A DNA stretch of 6,196 nt from Lentisphaeria bacterium. Lineage in GTDB: Bacteria; Verrucomicrobiota; Lentisphaeria; Oligosphaerales; PUNB01. The notes beneath the pieces are model-generated. The model worked only from the letters and a program-made list of their open reading frames with translations, was not told where the DNA came from and made no database searches. Both the position numbers and the translations under genes were made by a program. Below, piece after piece: positions 1 to 6,000 of the stretch (the first letter of the stretch is position 1; each line of letters begins with the position of its first letter). Location of the stretch: positions 1 to 6,196 of the forward strand of contig SLNM01000187.1 of the NCBI GenBank assembly GCA_007133055.1, read 5' to 3'.

Positions 1-359
1 CGGCCAGAGTCGGCAACCCGGAAAGCATCATCGCTTTTAACGGCGGGACAAAACTGCCGGTGATCCCCCTTTGCGAGGAAGAGGATTATACCGCCGGTGA
101 GCTGAACAGCAATCTGCCGGTGTTTGGCTATCTTTGGGAGAAAAGCCCGGAAAACGGGTTGGTGGATTCAGTTCAATATCATATCCTCACTTATCTGGGC
201 GAGTTCTGGGGCAAGGGTCAACCGCGCTTTTCCAGAGAGTTTGCCGCGGAATATACCAGCCATGTCAACCGTCATGGAGGAACCGTCAGTTGGGATGTGC
301 CGATCACTCCGGACGGTCGCATACCCGGGGAATTCTGCGATATCCTGAAATACAAATGA
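1..359 (+). CDS. C-terminal part of an alpha-L-fucosidase-like (GH29-type) glycoside hydrolase, 5' truncated by the window
   Basis: An open frame enters from the left edge (first complete codon at base 3) and ends at TGA 357-359, giving about 118 C-terminal residues. Visible motifs are GNPESIIAFNGG, EEDYTAGE, a Tyr-His-x-Leu-x-Tyr-Leu-Gly segment and GGTVSWDVPITPDGRIP close to the end. From memory, this order (an Asn-Pro-x-x-x-x-Ala-Phe-Asn strand, a Tyr-Thr-Ala-Gly-Glu loop, and a final Thr/Ser-Trp-Asp-Val-Pro strand) matches the C-terminal half of TIM-barrel proteins often annotated as alpha-L-fucosidase-like in PVC bacteria and Bacteroidota. The catalytic nucleophile region is not in the window, so activity cannot be judged. 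The upstream start and any signal peptide are also outside. The GH3 gene starts 12 bases after the stop in the same direction, which suggests one transcript. Family assignment is moderate and substrate is unknown. Confidence 0.6.
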   Translation, partial: ARVGNPESIIAFNGGTKLPVIPLCEEEDYTAGELNSNLPVFGYLWEKSPENGLVDSVQYHILTYLGEFWGKGQPRFSREFAAEYTSHVNRHGGTVSWDVPITPDGRIPGEFCDILKYK

Positions 360-371
360 TGAAAACAACCC

Positions 372-1991
372 ATGTCGTACTATCGTCGGTCTAAAGCTGT
401 CTCTATCATAGAGAATGAGTCTCTCGATTATTGCATCGGTCAACTTTTATGTCCACTGCTGCGGCGCGACTCCGTTAGTGATTCCCTCGACTATGCGCTG
501 AACGTTCAGAAGGCCGGATCAGTCTTCATTCAGAATCAAAGCGCGGAGAATGTCCTGGCTTTAAAGGAAAAAATCAGGAGGCGCGCTCCCGATCTTTTGG
601 TCGCGGCTGATCTCGTTTACGGTGCCGGTTCGCAGATTGTCGGAGCCACCGTATTTCCCCAGCACCTGGCGATGGGAGCCTGCGGGGACACTCAAAAAGT
701 GTACGAACTAGCAAAGTTCACAGCCAGTGAAGGGCGTTATTACGGAATCAATTGGACGTTCTCGCCGGTTGTTGATTTGCTCATCAACCCCGACAACCCC
801 TGCTTGAACACCAGGGCGTTCGGAGAAAGACCTGAACATGTTGCCGCACTCGGAGAAGCCTTTGTCGCAGGATGCCAGGAAGGCGGGCTCATGGCGGCAT
901 GCGCCAAGCATTTTCCTGGCGATGGAGTTGATGATAGAGATCAACACCTGTGTACCACGATCAATTCACTTTCACGAACTGAGTGGATGCAGACCTTCGG
1001 ATATGTCTGGGAAAAAATGATCTCAGCCCAAGTTGATTCAATAATGATCGGGCATTTGGGATTGCCATGGCTTGACCCGGGTGCAGACTGGCGCGGCCCG
1101 CCACCGGCTACAATCAGCAAACCAATCATTACCAATCTCCTGCGCCAAGAGCTAGGCTATGATGGCTTGGTTGTTTCCGATGCAATGGTGATGGCAGGAA
1201 TAACCGGGTTTATCCGACGCTCTCGCACGGCGGTTGAATTTATTAAAGCGGGTGGCGATATCGTCTTATTTTGCGGCGCCCAGGATCATCAGCTCTTAAG
1301 AGAGGCCGTTGAAAAGGGGGAAATAGAGGAACAGCAGGTGCGCAGGTCTGCTTCACGCGTGCTGCGACTTAAACATAAACTGGGGCTCACCTCAAAGGAG
1401 AGCGCTTTTAACCATGCACCCCCTTCAACCGGGGACCTGGCTCTTGGCAAGAAGCTTTCCAGGGAGATCGCAAGTGGTGCGATCAAAATTGTTCGCAATG
1501 AAAAAAGGCTTCTGCCACTCTCGATTGAAGCAGAATCACAAGTCGCCGTCGTTAATATAGGATATGAATCCGCCAAACCAGGTCATGATCAGGGGGTTTT
1601 TGAAAATCTACTACGGGACATGGGCTTTGAGGTGGAGGCTTGGTGGAATCCGGGACCATCGGACATCAATAACCTAAGTGCGAAGGCAGCCATATTTCTT
1701 AATATTTTTGTTACAGGACAAAGTAAACCTTTGGGCACAACGCGACTCAGCGGCAAAACAATGTCATGGTGTTTTAGATCGTTTCTGGCTGAAGAAATTC
1801 CCGTTATCATTACATCATTCGGGTGCCCCTATAAAATAAAAGAATTCCCAAGCGCCCACACGTTTATCAATGCCTTTAGCAGCGGCGAAGAGAGTCAGCG
1901 CGCGGTTCTCGAACTTGTCTTTGGAAAAGCCCAAGGCCAGGGAAGACACCCCGTCAGCCTGAAGGGTTTCTTCCATTGCGAATATTATTGA
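372..1991 (+). CDS. Glycoside hydrolase family 3 protein, beta-N-acetylhexosaminidase (NagZ)-like
   Basis: This complete 539-residue protein likely cleaves a terminal beta-linked sugar, possibly N-acetylglucosamine, from short glycans. The N-terminal GH3 barrel spans roughly residues 15-340. It has N-x-R-x-F-G at 146-151, KHFPGDG at 179-185, the Asp190-Gln-His192 dyad that serves as acid/base in NagZ-type GH3 enzymes, and the nucleophile Asp270 in GLVVSDAMVM. The substrate-loop residue that is His in the usual FPGHG is Asp184 here, a variant I recall in some GH3 subgroups. A smaller C-terminal alpha/beta domain covers about 355-539, so the protein is somewhat shorter than Bacillus NagZ (about 640). 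No signal peptide or membrane segment is visible, so it probably acts in the cytoplasm on imported oligosaccharides. The start is the first in-frame ATG after the previous stop. It has no clear Shine-Dalgarno, so translation may be coupled to the upstream gene. Codon third positions are much less GC-rich than in the next gene. Exact substrate is uncertain. Confidence 0.88.
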   Translation: MSYYRRSKAVSIIENESLDYCIGQLLCPLLRRDSVSDSLDYALNVQKAGSVFIQNQSAENVLALKEKIRRRAPDLLVAADLVYGAGSQIVGATVFPQHLAMGACGDTQKVYELAKFTASEGRYYGINWTFSPVVDLLINPDNPCLNTRAFGERPEHVAALGEAFVAGCQEGGLMAACAKHFPGDGVDDRDQHLCTTINSLSRTEWMQTFGYVWEKMISAQVDSIMIGHLGLPWLDPGADWRGPPPATISKPIITNLLRQELGYDGLVVSDAMVMAGITGFIRRSRTAVEFIKAGGDIVLFCGAQDHQLLREAVEKGEIEEQQVRRSASRVLRLKHKLGLTSKESAFNHAPPSTGDLALGKKLSREIASGAIKIVRNEKRLLPLSIEAESQVAVVNIGYESAKPGHDQGVFENLLRDMGFEVEAWWNPGPSDINNLSAKAAIFLNIFVTGQSKPLGTTRLSGKTMSWCFRSFLAEEIPVIITSFGCPYKIKEFPSAHTFINAFSSGEESQRAVLELVFGKAQGQGRHPVSLKGFFHCEYY

Positions 1992-2048
1992 AATCACAAA
2001 CGTCCCATGGGATGGCTCGATTAACCTTGTCCCGAACCAACAGCAACC

Positions 2049-2100
2049 CAGGCGTCTTGCCTTGTCCAGCCAGCCCGGCCCGGGACAGGCGAGACGCCTG
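2049..2100. repeat. Long GC-rich hairpin (REP-like palindrome) between the GH3 and DUF4091 genes
   Basis: Perfect 9-base arms CAGGCGTCT (2049-2057) and AGACGCCTG (2092-2100) continue through a T-G pair into GCCTTGTCC (2059-2067), which pairs with GGACAGGC (2083-2090) leaving one T bulged. The loop is 15 bases. The stem is therefore about 18 pairs. No T-run follows, so it does not look like a standard intrinsic terminator. It may act as a transcript-stabilising or processing hairpin between the two hydrolase genes, or be a copy of a dispersed palindromic element. The flanking DNA is also rich in CCCGGGCC (2108-2115 and 2118-2125) and its complement GGCCCGGG (2077-2084). Confidence 0.7.
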
Positions 2101-2163
2101 TGTCACCCCCGGGCCGACCCGGGCCGGGCGGCTGACGACCCGATCACTGAAGCTCCGCTCCTG

Positions 2164-2183
2164 CTGTCGCGTAAACGCGGCAG
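2164..2183 (+). other. Small stem-loop just upstream of the DUF4091 gene ribosome binding site
   Basis: CTGTCGCG (2164-2171) pairs with CGCGGCAG (2176-2183) across a TAAA loop, with one G-T pair in an 8-base stem. It ends 13 bases before the Shine-Dalgarno of the next gene. In the transcript it could sit at the 5' side of the translation start. No T-run follows, so it is not a terminator. Function is unknown. Confidence 0.4.
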
Positions 2184-2196
2184 TTGAGGCGGCAAT

Positions 2197-2204
2197 AAAA
2201 GGAG
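2197..2204 (+). promoter_or_regulatory. Ribosome binding site of the DUF4091/GH123-like gene
   Basis: AAAAGGAG lies 9 bases before the ATG at 2214, a good Shine-Dalgarno at normal spacing. It fixes the start codon, and this start in turn gives a clean signal peptide. No convincing -35/-10 pair was found in the 222-base gap, so the gene may be read from upstream or from an atypical promoter. Confidence 0.8.
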
Positions 2205-2213
2205 CAATTCTCT

Positions 2214-4937
2214 ATGAGAACTTTATCATCTGCTTTCTTATTTTCTCTTTGCCTGTTCCCTATTGGCAACAGCTATGCCGACAACGGAGCAATTCTTTCA
2301 GATCACTCCTATTGGTATTCCTGGATTGATTTTGCCCCCGACCAGGTCGATCCGGAACTGGCGCGTCAAAAGCTGGACGACATTCTGAGTCCGCGCGGGC
2401 AGGATCGACTCGAGCTGGAAGTCGAGGGAAACGCCCGGAAATTCGGAGTTGCAGTCGATGCGGCCGGCTTTGACTGGCGCGATCACATCTACCTTCGCTG
2501 GGAGCCTCACGCCATCAGCTATTTTACCATGCCGCAGCCGCCCTTGCCGGCCAACTGGTTCCACCCGGACTTCGCCGCTCAACAACATGGCTGGGTCAGG
2601 CGGGCGGCTCCCGTGCAGATGTCGAGCGGCTCTGGCCTCAGGCACTCCAACCTGGTGCGCGCCGCCTACTATCGCGCCTGTTTTGTCCTGGACCAGGAAC
2701 AGGTGCTTATGCTGAACATGACCTATCGCGGGGGAATTCGCGTTTTCATAAACGGCCGGGAAATTCTGCGGCGCCATCTTCCCGATGGGGAACTCGCGGC
2801 CGATACCCCCGCCGAAGGCTATCCGCGAACCTTCAGCAAGGGCTATCTCGAAAATCCGAGAGGCCGTGACTCGGGCGACTGGATGGAGCGCGAGATCAAT
2901 CAGTTCCATATTCCTGCAGACAGCCTGCAGTCCGGGCGCAACGTGATCGCCATCGAGAACCGGGCGCCTTACATGACTCCGGAAGTTGTCGCGGCCACCC
3001 GCTCAAACCAGGTTACCCTGGGCGATCCGCGGGATCGACAGACAGCCCTCATCCCCCCCTGCCGCGTCGGAATCGAAGAACTGCTGCTGTCGCCAGCCAT
3101 CCCGCCCGGCAGGCACCACGCGGTGCGCCGGGCGCACCGCGTGAGCCGCCCGCCGGGAGTCCAGCTATGGGCCGGCGATGTTCACGAAGTCAATTATGAT
3201 ACGGATTTTCTGGAGCCGGGCGCGGAGCCGGGTGAGATTCGCGTTGTCGGTGCCGGGAACGGGAGATTCTCGGGTAAATTCATCTTGGGCTCTTCAGAAA
3301 AACTCGATAATATCAGGATTTCAGCTTCAACGCCGACCCGAGCCGACGGTGCCGAAACAGCGGCTGTGCCGACGGTCAGGATTGCCGGGATGACGCCGCG
3401 CGAACCCGAAGAGGAACTGTTCCGGCTGATGGGCAACCACCGGGGCGACATTTCCCTGGGACGCGGGCGCGGCGGCGCGTTGCAGGCGCTTATCGATTGG
3501 CGATCCCGCGCCTTGGCCGACAAGCCCGCGCTTTTCTTCGATCAGATATCGGATGCAATACCATCTTCCCTTCCCGCCGGCAGCACCCAGCCGTTCTGGG
3601 TATATGTGGATATTCCTGCCGCCGTCCCCCGGGGAATCTACGAAAGCGTGGTGACCGTAACGGCGGATGGCGGGGTCGCAGCCTCGCTCCCCCTCAGGGT
3701 ATTGGTGGTGGACTGGAGCCTGCCCGACCCCGGCGACTATCGTCAGGATATCTGGATCGAGCAGTCGCCCTACGGCATTGCCCGGGCCTTCGATGTCGAA
3801 CCCTGGTCGGAAGAGCACTGGCAACTGGTCGAGTCCAGCCTGCGCCAGCTTGCCCGCATCGGCATCGACATCATTCATATTCCGGTCTTGCAGCACTCGG
3901 AGTTCGGCAATGTCAAGGACGCCATGATCCGCTGGTCGGGGAACCCCGCCACCGAGGCGGTGGAGCTGGACTTCTCGGTCATGAACCGCTACCTCGATAT
4001 CGTCGAGCGCACTCGCGGCAAGCCCAAGATACTGAGCGTCAATATCATGCAGGGCGCGGGCGGAGACGCCCGCGGCCGGGCGAGCGACTACATGGACAAT
4101 ATCACCACCGTCCTGTTCACCGACCGGCAAGAGGATGTCGATATTACCGAACACCCGCACCTGTACGGAATTCTCGCCCGCGCAACCATCCGGGAACTGG
4201 CCAAACGCGGCTGGGAGGATGTCCTGCACTGGGGGCATTTCTGGGATCAGCCGCCGAACCCGGAATTGTTCAACCTGATGGCCGAACACGCCCCTGGCGT
4301 GTATTGGGCGCGAGCGGGCCACGTCGGCGGTGGCGTGCCCGAACGGGTCCGGGCCCAGTCGGAGATATATCCCACCTGGCCGAACCGCCCGGAGGGCGTG
4401 GTCAACACCGTCAATCCCCGCCGCCATTCGGTGACCCATCTGCTCGAAGGATACTTTCTGCCATTCGCCTTTCGCATATTCCCGAATCGCGCGGTGTACA
4501 GCGGCGACACGCATCTGGGATCCATTGTCGGCTACACCGGCATCGGACGCCTCGGCGCCGATTACTGGGATGCCTGGGGAAGAGGTAATAACATTCGCGG
4601 CGGCGTCCCGGATTTCGGAGTCAAAAACATGCTGTGGCCGGGAGACGGCGCGGTGGACAGCAGTCAGCGCTTCGAAATGCTGCGCGAAGGGGTCCAGGAA
4701 ACCGAGGCCTGGCTTTATCTGCAAGCCGCTCTGCGCTCCGGCCAACTGCCCGACGACCTGGCGCGAAGAGTCGAACACGTTTTGGCGCGGCCGGTCGGGG
4801 AAACCTCGCATGTTCCGGCTTCATTCTATCATTTCAACAGTGTTCTGTTACAGGACTATCCGCAGGGATGGCAGCAACGCAGTATCGCGCTCTATGCGAC
4901 AGCCGCCGAGGCGGCCCGCCATCTGCCTGCGGACTGA
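2214..4937 (+). CDS. Exported DUF4091/GH123-like putative glycoside hydrolase with a galactose-binding-like domain
   Basis: This complete 907-residue protein starts with a signal peptide: Arg2, a hydrophobic stretch at 5-17, and likely cleavage after Ser-Tyr-Ala (20-22). Residues about 145-255 look like a jelly-roll sugar-binding domain, with the typical VFINGREILRR (177-187) and a closing SGRNVIAIENRAP (240-252). Around 455-502 a beta-sandwich segment has VPRGIYESVVTVTADG and then the W-S-L-P linker that normally precedes a DUF4091 barrel. The barrel spans about 505-845. It contains RELAKRGWED (660-669), a WDQP strand end (677-680), a GADYWDAW strand (781-788), and the family's closing signature NMLWPGDG...RFEMLREGVQETEAW (805-833). 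GH123 and related DUF4091 enzymes use adjacent Asp-Glu; here the pair reads Asp678-Gln679. It may therefore be inactive, use another residue, or bind glycan only. The gene is markedly GC-richer than the GH3 gene. The assignment to the DUF4091 superfamily is fairly sure; substrate and activity are not. Confidence 0.8.
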   Translation: MRTLSSAFLFSLCLFPIGNSYADNGAILSDHSYWYSWIDFAPDQVDPELARQKLDDILSPRGQDRLELEVEGNARKFGVAVDAAGFDWRDHIYLRWEPHAISYFTMPQPPLPANWFHPDFAAQQHGWVRRAAPVQMSSGSGLRHSNLVRAAYYRACFVLDQEQVLMLNMTYRGGIRVFINGREILRRHLPDGELAADTPAEGYPRTFSKGYLENPRGRDSGDWMEREINQFHIPADSLQSGRNVIAIENRAPYMTPEVVAATRSNQVTLGDPRDRQTALIPPCRVGIEELLLSPAIPPGRHHAVRRAHRVSRPPGVQLWAGDVHEVNYDTDFLEPGAEPGEIRVVGAGNGRFSGKFILGSSEKLDNIRISASTPTRADGAETAAVPTVRIAGMTPREPEEELFRLMGNHRGDISLGRGRGGALQALIDWRSRALADKPALFFDQISDAIPSSLPAGSTQPFWVYVDIPAAVPRGIYESVVTVTADGGVAASLPLRVLVVDWSLPDPGDYRQDIWIEQSPYGIARAFDVEPWSEEHWQLVESSLRQLARIGIDIIHIPVLQHSEFGNVKDAMIRWSGNPATEAVELDFSVMNRYLDIVERTRGKPKILSVNIMQGAGGDARGRASDYMDNITTVLFTDRQEDVDITEHPHLYGILARATIRELAKRGWEDVLHWGHFWDQPPNPELFNLMAEHAPGVYWARAGHVGGGVPERVRAQSEIYPTWPNRPEGVVNTVNPRRHSVTHLLEGYFLPFAFRIFPNRAVYSGDTHLGSIVGYTGIGRLGADYWDAWGRGNNIRGGVPDFGVKNMLWPGDGAVDSSQRFEMLREGVQETEAWLYLQAALRSGQLPDDLARRVEHVLARPVGETSHVPASFYHFNSVLLQDYPQGWQQRSIALYATAAEAARHLPAD

Positions 4938-5042
4938 AATCGCAAACGGCGCAAAGCACACGCACTGCCAAAGCGCTTCGCGCAAAAAAAAGTCGTACCC
5001 GTTCATGGGTCTGTGCCAGCTCGCGCCTTCATTCATTCGATT

Positions 5043-5065
5043 GACGATTACGGGCGACGATTACG
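5043..5065. repeat. Direct repeat GACGATTACG, two copies
   Basis: GACGATTACG occurs at 5043-5052 and again at 5056-5065, 13 bases apart. It lies just past the end of the DUF4091 gene. It looks like simple-sequence drift rather than a control site. Confidence 0.55.
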
Positions 5066-5142
5066 ACCTGCCCGGCGGCTGACTCGGCGTACCTACTTTC
5101 GACCAGGTGGCAGGTCTGACAAGATAGCCAGCGTACGTCATA

Positions 5143-5163
5143 AGTCGTGAGTCGTGAGTCGTC
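5143..5163. repeat. Heptamer tandem repeat AGTCGTG, three copies
   Basis: AGTCGTG is repeated at 5143-5149 and 5150-5156, with a third copy at 5157-5163 differing in its last base (AGTCGTC). The second and third copies supply the left arm of the candidate terminator that follows. Confidence 0.75.
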
Positions 5164-5179
5164 CAGAACTCACTTTTTT
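5154..5179 (+). terminator. Candidate intrinsic terminator downstream of the DUF4091 gene
   Basis: GTGAGT (5154-5159) pairs perfectly with ACTCAC (5168-5173) across an 8-base loop, and six T (5174-5179) follow directly. The stem is short, with three A-T pairs, so efficiency may be low. It is the first hairpin-plus-T-run on the + strand after the stop at 4937 (216 bases away). Its left arm comes from the heptamer repeat. Confidence 0.45.
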
Positions 5180-5202
5180 AAGCACGAGAGGGTCGCAAGT
5201 TG

Positions 5203-5225
5203 AACGACATCTTTTTCATGTCGTT
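5203..5225. repeat. Perfect 8-base inverted repeat with 7-base spacer
   Basis: AACGACAT (5203-5210) and ATGTCGTT (5218-5225) are exact reverse complements around CTTTTTC. No gene starts nearby, and only a short T stretch follows. It could be a small hairpin or a protein-binding dyad; nothing in the sequence decides between these. Confidence 0.5.
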
Positions 5226-5377
5226 TTCACCAGACCGGGGGCGAGTCCAGAAGGGTAATTCGGACGGGCTTGCCACGACCTGCGAAGTGTTGATTTATTT
5301 CCCCGGTACATTCGGCGAGGAATTTTTTGAAGACGAACCCCCACTTTTACCCCCCCCTATCAAAGATTGCGGCAATC

Positions 5378-5464
5378 GATCAGGGTGTACGAGTATGTGT
5401 AAGAGTAAGGGTGGGCGCACTGAGCTGGCAATGAAATTACTCGTACACACACTCTTACACACAT
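5378..5464. repeat. Repeat module, unit 1: shared flanks around a 26-base core, with two crossing inverted repeats
   Basis: The unit opens with GATCAGGGTGTACGAGTA (5378-5395) and closes with a 27-base sequence (5422-5448) starting GAGCTGGCAATG and ending TACTCGTACAC. Both flanks recur exactly in unit 2. Arm A, GTGTACGAGTA (5385-5395), is the exact reverse complement of A' at 5438-5448. Arm B, TGTGTAAGAGT (5396-5406), is the exact reverse complement of B' at 5451-5461. The order A-B-A'-B' means the two stems cross instead of nesting. A and B also resemble each other, so they may have arisen from one short repeat. Confidence 0.85.
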
Positions 5465-5484
5465 ATCAAATGTTTCGGAAGGCA

Positions 5485-5546
5485 GATCAGGGTGTACGAG
5501 TACGGGGGGAAAACCTCGGGAGCTGGCAATGAAATTACTCGTACAC
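5485..5546. repeat. Repeat module, unit 2: same flanks, different 17-base core
   Basis: The 18-base left flank of unit 1 recurs exactly at 5485-5502 and the 27-base right flank recurs exactly at 5520-5546. The core between them (5503-5519) is 17 bases and unrelated to the 26-base core of unit 1. Left flanks are 107 bases apart and right flanks 98 bases apart. The flanks again contain the GTGTACGAGTA / TACTCGTACAC inverted pair (5492-5502 with 5536-5546). It lacks arms B and B'. Confidence 0.85.
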
Positions 5547-5553
5547 TAACTTT

Positions 5554-5647
5554 CCGGGTAAGAGTGGCGGTTAAGAAAGCGTTTAAGTGTATTGGGGCCG
5601 TGAAGCGTCACACTTAGTCGCCACCCTTACTCGGATACACTTAGTCG
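5554..5647. repeat. Two-stage hairpin plus direct repeat ACACTTAGTCG
   Basis: CCGGGTAAGAGTGGCG (5554-5569) pairs with CGCCACCCTTACTCGG (5619-5634), with 14 of 16 positions matching. Inside it TAAGTGT (5584-5590) pairs exactly with ACACTTA (5610-5616). ACACTTAGTCG occurs directly repeated at 5610-5620 and 5637-5647. The longer TAAGTGTAT (5584-5592) also matches ATACACTTA (5635-5643), so two alternative pairings exist. The right arm 5619-5632 is also complementary to GAGTAAGGGTGG (5403-5414) in unit 1, linking this hairpin to the module. Confidence 0.75.
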
Positions 5648-5811
5648 ACAAACTTCGCTCGCTCTGCATCGGTTAAGCGGGGCGGCCCAGATGGTCAGTT
5701 CGGGGTACGGCAAGAGGTCAATTCCACCCCCAGATTCTGCTGAAGAGCCAAATTTATTTTCGGTACCACTGCCATTTTCGCCAAAAACCTGTTCTGAGCA
5801 CCAGAGATCAA

Positions 5812-5834
5812 GATATCTGAAGTCTGGAGATATC
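5812..5834. repeat. Perfect 7-base inverted repeat GATATCT / AGATATC
   Basis: GATATCT (5812-5818) and AGATATC (5828-5834) flank a 9-base spacer. Possible roles are a regulator-binding dyad or chance in A/T-rich DNA. It lies about 140 bases upstream of the LacI-gene promoter. Confidence 0.4.
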
Positions 5835-5897
5835 ATGTCGAGGGGACGAAAACGATGGACGATTGTTCCTACTCGCAATCCGCTCTCGCTCCATCAG

Positions 5898-5943
5898 CCG
5901 ACGGATTCTCGTCAACCGCTTTTTTCGAGGTTCGGTTTTTTTT
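5898..5943 (+). terminator. Weak candidate terminator upstream of the LacI-gene promoter
   Basis: Eight T (5936-5943) follow directly after TCGG (5932-5935), which can pair with CCGA (5898-5901). CGAG (5926-5929) can pair with CTCG (5908-5911) inside it. An alternative small stem is AACC (5914-5917) with GGTT (5929-5932). The stem is interrupted, so this is a weak call. Its place 12 bases before the -35 box would insulate the regulator gene from upstream reading. Confidence 0.3.
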
Positions 5944-5954
5944 CGCATAACGAC

Positions 5955-5982
5955 TTGCATTGTCGAAAAAGTGGTTTATAAT
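5955..5982 (+). promoter_or_regulatory. Candidate sigma70-type promoter for the LacI-family gene
   Basis: A perfect -10 box TATAAT (5977-5982) stands 16 bases after a weak -35-like TTGCAT (5955-5960). Transcription would begin near 5989, leaving a leader of about 127 bases before the ATG at 6116. A partial dyad CGAC-N7-GTCG (5951-5965) overlaps the -35 box and could be an operator. The surroundings are A/T-rich compared with the coding DNA. Confidence 0.6.
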
Positions 5983-6000
5983 AAATTAAACGAGAGAGGT

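Noticed and set aside
1976..2329. A 117-codon + strand frame spanning the GH3-DUF4091 gap
   Set aside because: It overlaps the end of one gene and the start of the next, reads through the hairpin and has no family resemblance.
3327..4811. A 494-codon - strand open frame opposite the DUF4091 gene
   Set aside because: It is a shadow of the GC-rich gene on the + strand; the + strand frame has a signal peptide, ribosome site and family motifs.
4962..4988. GCGC-TTC-GCGC followed by eight A as a terminator
   Set aside because: The stem has only four pairs and the run is A on the + strand. On the - strand the T-run would come before the hairpin, so it fits neither direction.
5200..5532. A 110-codon + strand open frame starting with TTG
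   Set aside because: It runs through the palindrome and both repeat units, has a low-complexity Pro/Leu patch from poly-C tracts, no ribosome site and no known motif.
5378..5647. CRISPR array
   Set aside because: Only two repeat units, with unequal spacing, inverted arms inside the repeats and no cas gene nearby.
5627..5878. An 83-codon - strand open frame
   Set aside because: No domain I recognise and no clear ribosome site. It ends inside the 5554-5647 hairpin, so it is probably chance.
5835..5981. A 48-codon + strand frame starting ATG after GGAG at 5826-5829
   Set aside because: The ribosome site is fair, but the frame reads through the T-runs and the LacI-gene promoter, and the peptide has no coding-like composition.
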